Below, in pieces: positions 21,765-32,000 of a DNA stretch of 64,000 bases (its first letter is position 1; each line of letters opens with the position of its first letter). Under the pieces are notes generated by a model that did no database searches, was not told where the DNA came from, and saw only the letters and a program-made list of their open reading frames with translations. The translations under genes were made by a program, and so were the position numbers. The DNA is from Gamsiella multidivaricata. Its lineage: Eukaryota > Mortierellomycota > Mortierellomycetes > Mortierellales > Mortierellaceae. Where the stretch lies: the NCBI RefSeq assembly GCF_025024155.1, contig NW_026251785.1, forward strand, positions 62,001 through 126,000. The letters run 5' to 3'.

Positions 21765-23545
21765 ATGACCGAGACTTATCGAAAGCCCTCGGGCGGCATT
21801 CCTGGCTTCCTCAGATGGCACTATAGCGACACCACCCTCCGTCGCACTTCAGACCAAGTCGAGAGGGAGAAGACAATTGGACTGGGCCCCCTTTCCATGG
21901 CCTACAACCGCTGGCTCATGTTCCCTGCAGCCTTCATCTTCCAGGCCATCTGCGGCTCCCTTTATGCTTGGTCCGTCTTCAACAACCCTATTGATATCGC
22001 CATGTACGGAGGTGGTGCCGATGGCAAGAGTCCGCCAAAGCACAACGCCACTATTACATTCTACCTCGCCGTCGGCTTCTTCGGCTTGTCTGCCGCTATC
22101 AACGGCCCCTGGTTGGAGCGTGTCGGTCCTCGTAAGGCGGCCTTGGTCGGAACTATTCTCTTCTTCATCGGCAACATGGTTGCATCCATCGGTATCCACT
22201 TCAAGGTAAGCAAGGAACACGTCCCTTCTTTGCAGCTAGCGCGATGTAGTCTTGTGCAGAAGCCTGTTTTTGATATATACTGACACATAGCCCTTCCTAT
22301 TTTCATAACCAGATCATTGGATTGGTCTACTTCGGCTACGGTGTCATTGGCGGCTCTGGTCTTGGTCTCAGCTACATCTCTCCCGTCTCTGCTCTTCAAA
22401 AATGGTTCCCTGATCGTCGTGGTGTGGCAGCCGGTTTTGCGGTGTGTGGATTTGGAGCCGGCTCGATCGCTCTCGCCAAGGTCCCTGATCCTCTCACTGC
22501 CGCTGTTGGCTTGACCAACTGCTTCATCACATTGGGCTGCTGCTACTTTGTTATCATGTTCATCTGCAGTCTCATTTTCCGTGTGCCCCCTCCCGGCTTC
22601 ACCGTCAATGGCATGGATATCTATCGCAACAAGGTTGATGAAAACGGAGATGTCGAGGCCTTCAACGGCGACAAGGCTGCCGCCGCTCTTCGCAACCCCG
22701 CCTCGACCCTTTCCTTGATCGATTCGATCTTCTCGCGCGAGTACCGTCTGATCTACCTCATGTTCTTCGGAAACTCCATCGCTGGTCTCGTGTTCCTGTC
22801 CCGTCTCGCGAACATTACCGCAGATATTTTCGGAAAGGACAAGGCAACTGCCTCTACCATTGTCTCCATCAACGGAGGTTTCAACTTGGCCGGTCGCCTG
22901 TTCTTCTCGACGGTATCCGATCGCCTCGGCCGCAAGAATTCCTATATCTTCATGTTGACTACCCAGGTCATCATCCTCGCCTCGCTCCCCACCATTATGG
23001 AGGCGAGAAACTACCCCGCATTCCTCGCGCTCATCTGGATTCTGACTGCATGCTACGGTGGTGGATTCGGATGCATTCCCGCTTTCCTCTGCGACATGTT
23101 TGGACCTACCAACATTGGAGCCCTCCACGGTATTATCCTGACTGCCTGGGCCATTGCCGGAGTGGGCGGCGGTCTCCTCTTCACCGCTATCTACAATAAC
23201 TTGCTCGGATCCGGCTACACCGTCAAGGATGCCTGGATCTATTCTAAGAATTTGTACTGGCTTCTCGGAGTAGCTGCCGCGGGTATGTTGGTCGTCGTTT
23301 TCGTGCGCACCTCGATCCGTGATCGCCTGACGCCCAAGGTCGAAGGCGAATTCACCCGCATCCGTTTCTTTGGTCGTCTGATTCGTGTCGGATCATTTGG
23401 TGTCAAGTTTATCAGCAAGGAGCAGGAGGAGGCTGAGTGGGCTGCCTATGTTGACTCTCATTCTCAGCAGCCCTCGGATCTCCAGGAGGTCAAGCCTCCA
23501 CATGAGAAGTATGGAGAGAAGACTGAGTTGGAGGAAGTCAAGTAA
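21765..23545 (+). CDS. MFS transporter, oxalate/formate antiporter (OFA)-like
   Basis: This is a twelve-helix major facilitator transporter, probably carrying a small monocarboxylate or dicarboxylate across a membrane. Two exons (21765-22205 and 22313-23545) give 557 residues, with a GT-AG intron in phase 0. The start ATG follows CATC. The first helix region reads PAAFIFQAICGSLYAWSVFN, a form typical of OFA proteins. The A-like loop is GPWLERVGPRKAALVG, and GYGVIGGSGLGLSYISPVSA follows. The second half has SDRLGRKNSYIFML. A charged cytosolic loop of about 60 residues joins the halves, and the tail is Glu/Lys-rich. Substrate cannot be decided; oxalate, formate and lactate-like acids are family examples. 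The 3' side borders the second LINE chain. Confidence 0.9.
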
Positions 23546-23775
23546 TTCTGTATATATAGCACGGCAAACTTGTCTTAGGAGACATGGCTCCGCCTCAAAA
23601 AATATCGCAATATATTCAACCTTTTGTACTCTACAAATATCGATATTATGCTGTTTGGCGCACTTGAATTTCAACAAAATAATCCGTTGCTTTGATAAAA
23701 GAAGCTGCCCGTTGACAGTAACTGGTCAAATGAAACGTCGACTCTCTTTTATGAAGGAACTGTATGACCAATATC

Positions 23776-23785
23776 TTTTTTTTTT
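23776..23785 (-). repeat. A-tail of minus-strand LINE copy
   Basis: A T10 run on the + strand is the A-tail at the 3' end of the 23786-24355 copy. Confidence 0.6.
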
Positions 23786-24355
23786 GAAACGTGAGGATTG
23801 GCCCTGCAAATCTATCAGACCTAACTACTGCAGCAATGATCTACTACAGCGCATCTTTCCACCAAAGCGAGACCGATCTACAGCCGCCAAAAGACTAGTG
23901 TCATTCTCTGGACCTGCCCCTAAGGCCTGTGCAGCAACTGGCAACGCCTCATCAGTCTGCTGAAGGCTGCAGACTATCTGTTACAAAAAGGGTATCTTCT
24001 CCATCCCCTCCATGGTTGTCAACCGCCTCCTCCTTTGCAGGCAGTCCAGGAACGTCCGATCCACAGTATCAGGATCCAGGGCAGGGCCAGGACAGCCCCC
24101 ATTTGCATGATCGACGAGCAACGCGCCACAAGGACAATGGTTAGTGCCGCAAATGTATCCGTTGTCCTCACTCCAGTCTCCTCGAAGGCCCTTGTATGAC
24201 GCGCGTTTCAGCTTGGCTTTAATTCCCCATTCTTGCTCCTGAGCAATGGTCGCGTCGCAGCGTGGTTTCCAGATTAGTTCCGTTGTCTGCGTCTCAATAA
24301 AGTTGACAACCTTGTGGATGGCCTGTCGTGCAATCGAAGAAGACACTAAATATGC
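23786..24355 (-). mobile_element. LINE 3' fragment, same family as copies 1-3
   Basis: Read on the minus strand, this copy encodes SIARQAIHKVVNFIE through CPCGALLVDHANGG to KIPFL, matching the C-terminus of the 8036-10387 frame, then a 3' UTR ending at the A-tail. It starts directly after the A-tract of the next copy (24356-24382). It is truncated and non-autonomous. Confidence 0.85.
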
Positions 24356-24382
24356 TTTTTTTTTTTTTTTTTTTTTTTTTTT
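24356..24382 (-). repeat. A27 tract joining two minus-strand LINE fragments
   Basis: A run of 27 T on the + strand is the tail of the 24383-25194 fragment, and the next fragment begins at its end. It is the same junction type as at 10588-10622. Confidence 0.75.
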
Positions 24383-25194
24383 GATAACTAGGACCCACGG
24401 GGACGTGTGGGCTTTATTAGCGTGGTACTATCCTCTAGGGACCCCTATTGCTAGAGACGTAAAGAAAAGTGGTGTCTAATAAACAGCTTTTGCTGCTAAG
24501 TCCCGTTCACAATCCTCGTCAGCATGAGTGGTGTCTCGAGGAGCCCTGCTCCCTACTTGGCCTGTTGTGCACGAAGGTCATCCTCTAGCCAGTATCCACT
24601 GTCATCAAAAACTTGCATCCGTCTAGTCGCTCCGTCAGAGTCAGCTCCAGCTGCTGGCAAAAGCCCTGTACTAGGCGCCTGTCCGCCTCTGCCCTGATCT
24701 CTTCCATGTCTGTTGCTGGTCTCTGACTATGGGCTGATCCCATGATATTACTTCTGCTACGGTTGTGCCCTCCGCCACAAGTGCGTCCTCCGGCGCGTTT
24801 GCTCACAGAAGTGATTCCACGCTCTCATTCCCAGTCCACGGTGACTTTGCAACGTCTGTTCCAGACCTCAGTCCTTCCTAGCTCCTCGATGGCCCTGACA
24901 AAGCGCGCGACCATGTACCTTGCGACTGACTTTGACGTTTTGAACGCTTCTGCCCATTCCATAGTAAAGTTCTTTGGTATCAGTCCATGGTACAAATCCT
25001 GAACGGTCCAACTTGCTTCATTGCTGTGCCTGCTTTCGTCTATCTCGTCAAGGTTCTCGTCCGCGTATCGGATGGTCGTCGCTCCTTTGATCTCGCTCTC
25101 AAGCATCCTTCAGATGGTCGTCTCTGCCAGTGTGGCGAACTGCGGTTCTTTCTTCGTGCTTGGCTGCTGTCCTCGGCTCTCCTCGCACGTGTGG
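24383..25194 (-). mobile_element. Related LINE fragment of a second subfamily
   Basis: On the minus strand the frame reads ESEIKGATTIRYADENLDEI, SWTVQDLYHGLIPKNF and EVWNRRCKVTVDWE, followed by one in-frame TGA and then ERGITSVSKRAGG with a different C-terminus. It aligns in order with LTWSISDLCRGITPVSLI and LIWKPRCKATIA of copy 1 but is clearly diverged. The 3' UTR differs too. It is 5'-truncated at an A-rich run and inactive. Confidence 0.75.
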
Positions 25195-25227
25195 TTTTTT
25201 TTTATTTTTTTTATTTTTATTTTTTTA
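25195..25227 (-). repeat. A-rich tract between tRNA-Arg copy 2 flank and LINE fragments
   Basis: A T-rich run with three A on the + strand lies about 110 bp from the tRNA 5' end. On the minus strand it reads GAATT followed by the A-rich run, matching the junction at 8019-8034. Confidence 0.7.
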
Positions 25228-25336
25228 ATTCAACATAGAAATACAAGATATGCATGGAAATAAAGTAGTAATGGTAGGATTTAGCGAATTGGATTTTGAC
25301 AAATAAAATATAACTAGAATCCAGCACTTCCAGCAA

Positions 25337-25408
25337 GGTCTGCTGGCCCAATGGAAAGGCGTCTGACTACGAATCAGGAGATTGCAGGTTCGACCCCTGC
25401 GTAGATCA
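25337..25408 (+). tRNA. tRNA-Arg (anticodon ACG), copy 2
   Basis: The 72-nt sequence equals copy 1 (7836-7907) except for G at acceptor position 6, which leaves a G-U pair. All arms fold, the loop CTACGAA gives anticodon ACG, and the T arm is intact. Upstream flank (about 110 bp) and downstream trailer (about 45 bp) also resemble copy 1, so the whole transcription unit was duplicated. Confidence 0.92.
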
Positions 25409-25454
25409 TTGTCAATGACTCTAGATCATCAAGTATGATGGTCTGAGGTTCTTA

Positions 25455-25460
25455 TTTTTT
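25455..25460 (+). terminator. Pol III T-run terminator of tRNA-Arg copy 2
   Basis: TTTTTT lies 46 nt after the tRNA 3' end. Similarity to copy 1 stops at about this point. Confidence 0.6.
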
Positions 25461-25806
25461 GAACAGATTTTTGCCATGCGGAAATCCATTTGCCACGTTG
25501 AGCATGCAAGTCAATTCCCGTAGGAAATCCATGTAGCTCGTTTACCCTAAGGGGTCGTCAAATAACACTGGCAGCCCAGGTTAGTCAGTAGACCCTTCTT
25601 GCTCTTAGCCCGCAGTAGAAACATTGTACTCGTTGTTGCTTTTGAGCTAGCCAAGGAGTTGCAGCAAGGTTGAAATATCAGACTGTTCCTCACACAGCTT
25701 AAAAAAAAACGAGACCATTGTTGCGCGGTCGTGCGTTCAATACTCCTCCACGCCCTTCACCATCCTTCCACACTCCTCATTCTCATCCCCAGTCTGCTGG
25801 AACCTG

Positions 25807-28800
25807 ATGTGCCCTCTCGATTCGCAGCCCGAGACCGCCGATGCGATCCACGCGCCCGAACCACCGCTCGGCCACGGTGGACCACCTCGACAGGATGCCG
25901 ATTACCACAGCACGAGCTCCAACAACAACACGCGCATCCCTCAGGATCAACAGCACCATAACGGAATTGACCACGACACTACCTTCTCTGCAGCAACCGC
26001 AGAAGATACAGTACCAGCATTAGGCTCAGCACCAGCGTCGGGTCCAGCACCAGCGTTGAGGCATAGGTCTCAGTCGAATCATCCGTTCTCAGTTGACGCT
26101 TCGCCCAGCCTGCTAGGACCGCGACTTCAGGAACATCTCCTGCAAGCCGCCCATTACGCCCGGGATGTGCAAAACAGAAACCAAGGTACGAAAGTCCTTC
26201 CCCATTCCTTTACGTGCTGCCGTCCGCCACCGATACTAGATTCATGATTGACTGATGTGACATCATAGAACTCGAGACGGAAAACAAGAAGCTCAAGCAG
26301 CTAATCAGACAGCACCGCACCAGTGCTCTGGATTGGTGTTCCCTTGCCAAGAGCTATCAGCAGGACCGCAACTTTATGGCACTTAGACTTGCTGAACTAG
26401 AACTGCAGATCGCTAAGAGAGCTCAACAGCATGTTAACGATTCGCAGGCGACTGCCGAGACGTCCAAGGGTCGCGCAACAGCCGCCAGGCATCATGACGA
26501 GGGCTCTGAACTGAACAACTTTGTCAGTCAGTCTATATCGCAGATTCTGGATCAAATGTATGATCAGCACATTGTGATTTTGGGGGTCGTTCTTCCCACT
26601 TTTGCTCCGATCATTAGCTAACTGATAACATCACAACAACTGGGACTTCCTACATCTAGGGCGCCTTCAAAGACCGCACGAGAACCAAGCCTACCACAAT
26701 TGGGCAAAGGGAAATACGTGCTTGGAAACAACAGCAACAACAATATCAAGGGAGAGGCTGCGCCTTTGCTGCGCTCAGCACTCAAGACCTCATCCAAGTC
26801 ATCTGCCTGCGCATGTGGGTGCCAGGAGGAGCTCAAGTCCTGGAAATCACGCTGCGCCTTTGCTGAAAACCAAGTCACACTAATGGAGATGCGGTGCGAG
26901 CGAACAATCATTATGATGGACGCATATAAGGCGAAATGGGTCGAGTGGAAGGAAGCGGTCGTACGTGAGCAATACCAGCGCCGCCTGAAGGCAGCCATGT
27001 CCCCGCAGGCAGCTCAATTTATGTCTCTGAACTCGCAGGGCGATCAGCCACGACAGCAACAGCAACAGCAACAGCAACAACAACAACAACAACAGCAGCA
27101 GCAGCAGCAGCAGCAGCGGCAACGGCAGGGGCAGAGATCAAGACAGGATCCTCATACAGATCGTAATGACATCAAACGAACACGATTTAACACTGAGGAG
27201 AGGGAGACGTCGCAACAAAGGCAGAAAACGACTGAAAGAAACACGCTTCTCAACCAATTCAGCGCTGTGCATCGTGAGCAACACTCTCGCCGCAGGGGTT
27301 CCGCTTCAGAAAATCGTTTTCATGTTGTTACGGGTTCTGCTGAGTCGCCACATATGATATTTGACGATTTGGACGACGATTTGAGTGCGAGCGAGGCCTT
27401 CGATCTGAGAGGACATCCGCCGAAAGCGCTTGTCCTGGATTCAGAAGAAAACGACGCGTCCACTGATGTCGGCTCTCAACCAATGTCACTCACATTCCCT
27501 TCAGATTTGGCTCTCCGTCGACGTGGTCAATGGTACTCAGAGTCCGAAGACGATGATAAGAGCTATAGCGACAATGACAATGATAACGATATCCACAAAG
27601 GCAATCACGGACGCTTTGGGCCACGTAAGACTTTCACAAGTGTGTCGCCCACAACTCGGGCATCAGAGGCCCGAAGAAAGCGAATACCGGCCGTCAGCAG
27701 CAATAGACCGACGCCTCAGCAGCAAAAGCAAAAGGCCTCGAATACCACTACCGACGACGCATCTGCGATGCTCAACATACAATCCAATCAATCCTCCCCT
27801 CTGTCCGATTCCGAGGATCTCATGGCAGTATCTCTGCACCCATCCGAGAACAAATCGACCAAGGACAACCAGCAGGCGAAATATGATGTTTCTGAGACGT
27901 CTCGATCTACTTCCAGGGCTACCCAGCATACAGCAACCGACTTTACAAATGGCCCAGCCAAAATTGGAACGCATTCGAGTGGCGAACTCCAGGCAGCGCT
28001 CCCACAAACCCCAAAGGCCTCATCTAGGACTGCTGAAGAGGCTCTGTCCGCCGGTCATGTTCCTTATAACAGTCGTAAAGTGTTTGTACCGGAGACCCCA
28101 TTGGAGCTGCAGGGTAGCACTCCCAAAAAAAGCGCGGCATCATCTGTGAGACGTTCACTATCTGTTGTGTCACCGCCCCGTGGCGCTGCACAGGAAACAT
28201 CAGACCAAGGCAGCCGACCGCCTCAGCCAGTTATGCAGGCTCTCACGGTTGATCCGGACGACTCGACATATTCGTGTGCTTTGAGCGGGGTTGACGAACC
28301 CAACAAAGAAAACGAGGCACCGCAGGAGTCGATAACCCAGGCGCATACTGTCGTAGGTGACGGTAACGCGGGCGAAAATTCGCACAAGCAGGGAGGTGTC
28401 GACCCGGACCACCGGCATGAGCAGGGTCATCAGCAGCAGCAACAAAGGATATATAACTTCACTGAACGACGCAAAGACAAGAGGAAGCATATGCACGGCC
28501 ACGATTGTGCCTGCTGTCGCCGAGTAAATACTTCGAACCTCTCTCAGCGTACAAAACTACTTTTTTTTTCTCGCCAATTAAGGCGAAAACTAACAACACT
28601 TTGTTACATGTTTTTGTTTTATAAATCCTAGTTTTATGAGCTGACAGGGCCATTGCCACTTCCAGATGGTCATAACGCATTCTTCACTCCTGCACCCCGT
28701 CCCGGCGAAAAAGAGGTCTGGGAGAAATCTGCTGAGGAGAGGCTGCAAGGTCGTATACAGGAGATTTCAAGACATCGAGTTCATCACGAGGAGCGCCTGA

Positions 28801-28940
28801 CTCCTCCAGGATTCTGGGACACAGATTTCCCATCGACACAAGATCGAGAAGAGTGGGACCGGATCGCTGCTGAGAGACGAGATAGGAAGAAACAGAGGGC
28901 CACGCACGAGCAACAACGGCAGCAACGACAGAGGAGGTAG
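25807..28940 (+). CDS. sae2: Sae2/Ctp1/CtIP DNA-end resection factor
   Basis: Sae2/CtIP proteins activate Mre11-Rad50 to start resection of DNA double-strand breaks and to open hairpins in the nucleus. Four exons (25807-26185, 26269-26557, 26660-28523, 28632-28940) give 946 residues. The call rests on the C-terminal domain. CDCH-like HDCACCRR is joined across the last intron to FYELTG, and the conserved RHR region SRHRVHHEERLTPPGFWD is followed by DTDFPST. The N-terminal third has a predicted coiled coil (ELETENKKLKQLIRQHR) expected for oligomerisation. The centre is long, disordered and rich in Ser/Asp, with a 21-Gln tract and several SQ/TQ sites that could be checkpoint-kinase targets. It is much longer than yeast Sae2 and nearer to animal CtIP. 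The start codon is inferred. Confidence 0.88.
27054..27116 (+). repeat. CAG/CAA repeat coding for 21 glutamines in Sae2
   Basis: Twenty-one Gln codons mix CAA and CAG, with a pure CAG run at the 3' end. Mixed codons should make the tract more stable than a pure repeat. It lies in the disordered centre of the protein. Confidence 0.9.
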
Positions 28941-29060
28941 AAGTACCGGCAACTTTAATGGAGTGGAGCGGGAATATTTTCGGAAACATTATTAGGAAGC
29001 AAATGGAACTTAAACAATATCACCCTAGTCTCTGCCCTCAATAAATATTATGTCCATATT

Positions 29061-32000
29061 TTATGACTTGAGCACATAAACCATATCCGTCTGCTTCAGC
29101 AATATTCCTGGCAATGGATTAGTGAAAACGAAGGGCAGCGCGTTGTTCAGTTCACGATCAGGAGCTCGATACAATCCCAGTGGTATGATCCCATTCAAAA
29201 GCGCCAGCGCCTGGAACAGGCTAAGGAACGATTTACCCTAAGCAATCCGCATTCAGACACAAAGGACGGTACGCGTTAGGGACGAGATAGAATGGTTTCA
29301 ATTTTGTGAAGCACGGCGCAGAGTACTTACAACAAACCTAGGCGGCACCTTCATTAGACACACGTTCGAGGAATCGATTCCAAGAATTTGGTCCAGCTCG
29401 ATAGCCTGCTTGAACCGGACCCCGCAGCACAACTTCACGAGATCCAGGATGTGGGTTTTGGAATACGCCTGGAAGAGAACATTGTCGACCAGACTGCTAA
29501 CTAGGACCTGTCCACTTGCGAAAATCGGTGCCATCCAATAGCCTCCCGATCCAATGCCTCCGCCACGACGACGCGCGCCGTGATACGACCTTACCATGGA
29601 TAGGTCCCGCATATTCAGGAAACGGATGTTGCTTCTCTCCACTAAATCCGAGGCACAAGCGGTATGGCAGGTTAGAACCATATCGCGCATATCGAATCTC
29701 TGGATCCAGTACTCCAGACTGTAATAAAATGAGAACTTACAGATCTCGACAGTGATATGCTGTCGACCCAGGAGACCACGCTGCTGTAGGGTCTGGTAAA
29801 TGATGTGATGGGTCATAATCGCCGTACTGTCTGCAAACTCATCTCGATCCAGTTCCTTAGTGCTGTGCGACATAACTACAATGCTTGATGCTCCCAAAAT
29901 ACCAGCCCGTACGAGATCGCGTTGGTGGCGACAGTTGCCCGCTACCCAAAATACGCTCGGAAAGGACAGGATGGCATCCCATGCTCCTCCTCCACACCAC
30001 TCCTCAGTGCCAATACCGCCATCATCGCTGTTATGTTCGTTCATCTCTCCTATAATGATACTGTCTGAAGTTAGAGCCTCATGCGGATTTGGGGTCAAAA
30101 CCACCACCGTTTTGAGGTCTTCCTTTGAAATCTGAGCCAACCTCAGGGTCGCCAGGAAGCGATAAAGGTTTTCTCCGACATCTGTGCAAACAACAATGTG
30201 ATCTTTTAGACATGACAGATCATCTCTTATCAAGGGCTTGATGTTCTCTGGAGGATGGACCAGAAGGTGACATAAAGGCAGATCCTTGGTTTCCGACCGC
30301 GTAATCGATGTTTGTCCAATGTAGGTCGCTTCCTGAAAGGATCCCAGCACGGAGTGATGGTTATGAAGTCCTGAGTCCGGGATTCGGTTTGTGTCGAGAT
30401 ACTGTGGTGGTTCGAGAGATCGAGAACTCTTGTGCTTCTTGACAGCGGCCATGGGGATCGGTTCTTGTATGAGTATCGGTGGTTGTGGATCGACTGTAGC
30501 TACACTTCCTTGCCTTGGTGCCGACCCATCCGTGTATTGGATTTTCTGCTTTTGGCTGCCCGTATCAGCGGCCGCAGCGGCTGCCGCGTTGCGATCGAAA
30601 TTCGACGAAAACCCCAAAGCGCTGTCCGCCACTGGGGTGACCGAAGGGAACATCTCTCTAAGATTTGCCTGCCCTTGCCCTCCAGGTTTAGTCCAAAACC
30701 TCGCTTCAGATAAAGGTATATTTTCCTGACCTGGACGAAGGGCCTCTTCCCGATCAAGTGCGCCAATTAGGACCTCCTTCTCCTTGTTGCGATTCTCTGG
30801 AGACCGTTGTTGAAGTCTGCTAAAGCTGATCTTGCTACCCCGATGGCTACTTCCCTCATAGGTTTGGGCGCTTTGTGAAGTGCTAGCACTCTTTGTCCGC
30901 TGTAAGGTACTATCGTCGATATATTCGTCGTCATCGTCATCGTCATCGTCGTACAATGCCTTGTTCCAAGCTGGTTGTGCCTTCCTAGAAACTGTCTGAT
31001 GTGAGCTAGCAGATCCTGCCGCGCTTGAAGAAAACAATTCCTTGGTGTTGTTGGCTTGATAGTGGTGATTTTCAGATGACGGTATCTCTGTTGGGCAGCC
31101 GTCCTCTTGCGGCCGATTTAGAGCCCCCCCCGTCTGTCGGGCTTTTCTATTCCTCCTAGCCTCAGCTCTCAGCTTGGCAGCTGCACGAGCCCCACTCCTT
31201 GATTCCCGAAGGCGGCAATACATGTTCATAGCTGCCGCAAAATCCGCCCGGGACTCGTCCAAGTGCCCTTTTTCGTCTTTGGACATTCGGTCATACTGTT
31301 CCACTGTAAACTTGTTGATGGCCACCAAATCAACCGGCGACTGAGCAATAAAAATGAGCTGGTCGAATTTGCCTAATCGGTAGCTGTTTCCAGGATTAAG
31401 TGTCAAATGATATTGTCCTGACGGACAGTCCCTGGAACTATCGTAGTCCTCTGATCTTCTCTTACTCGATGACTTTGCTCGCTGTGCATTGCTTGTATCA
31501 TGAAAGTGAGGGCCATCACGTCCAGATTCCGCAAAGGATGTTTCAGGCCTCAGGAAAATATCCACGCCGATCAAAATCGATTGGAATTCTTGAAACACAA
31601 ACCAGGAAACTTGGGCAAATGTCCAACCAACAAACACTTCAGGGACCGAGCTAACATAAATCTCATTGCCAGTTCCGTCACCGTATTGCGCCTGCCATCC
31701 GTCGTTGTAAACGTTGGCGGGTTCGGAAGGATATAAGAGGTTGAGAATCAAGGTTGCAGTTCCCTGATGCCGACAGTTGTACGCCAATAAAAGCTGCCTG
31801 ACATCGCTGATGCACATGGACTGTTCGACCATGCCCCACTGAAAGGCTTCCGTCTCCGGTAACAGGTTGTAGGTAAAGACACGTGTATCTGGTGCATAGA
31901 GGTGAAGAGACCAAGCGAGAAGAGTCGTCATTGTATCCTGCGATTCCAAATCTGAGGCGACTCGGTCTACAAGGAATGGACACCAAAGGGCGTTAGGATT

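Noticed and set aside
22061..23128. Minus-strand 355-codon frame opposite the MFS transporter
   Set aside because: It is a shadow of the codon-biased transporter exon on the other strand and has no hydrophobic or family pattern of its own.
29709..29730. A 22-nt intron-like segment on the minus strand in the K+ channel gene (GTAAGT to TTACAG)
   Set aside because: Removing 22 nt shifts the frame and meets a stop within about 20 codons, while reading through keeps RCK2 open. It is also far shorter than the other introns here.
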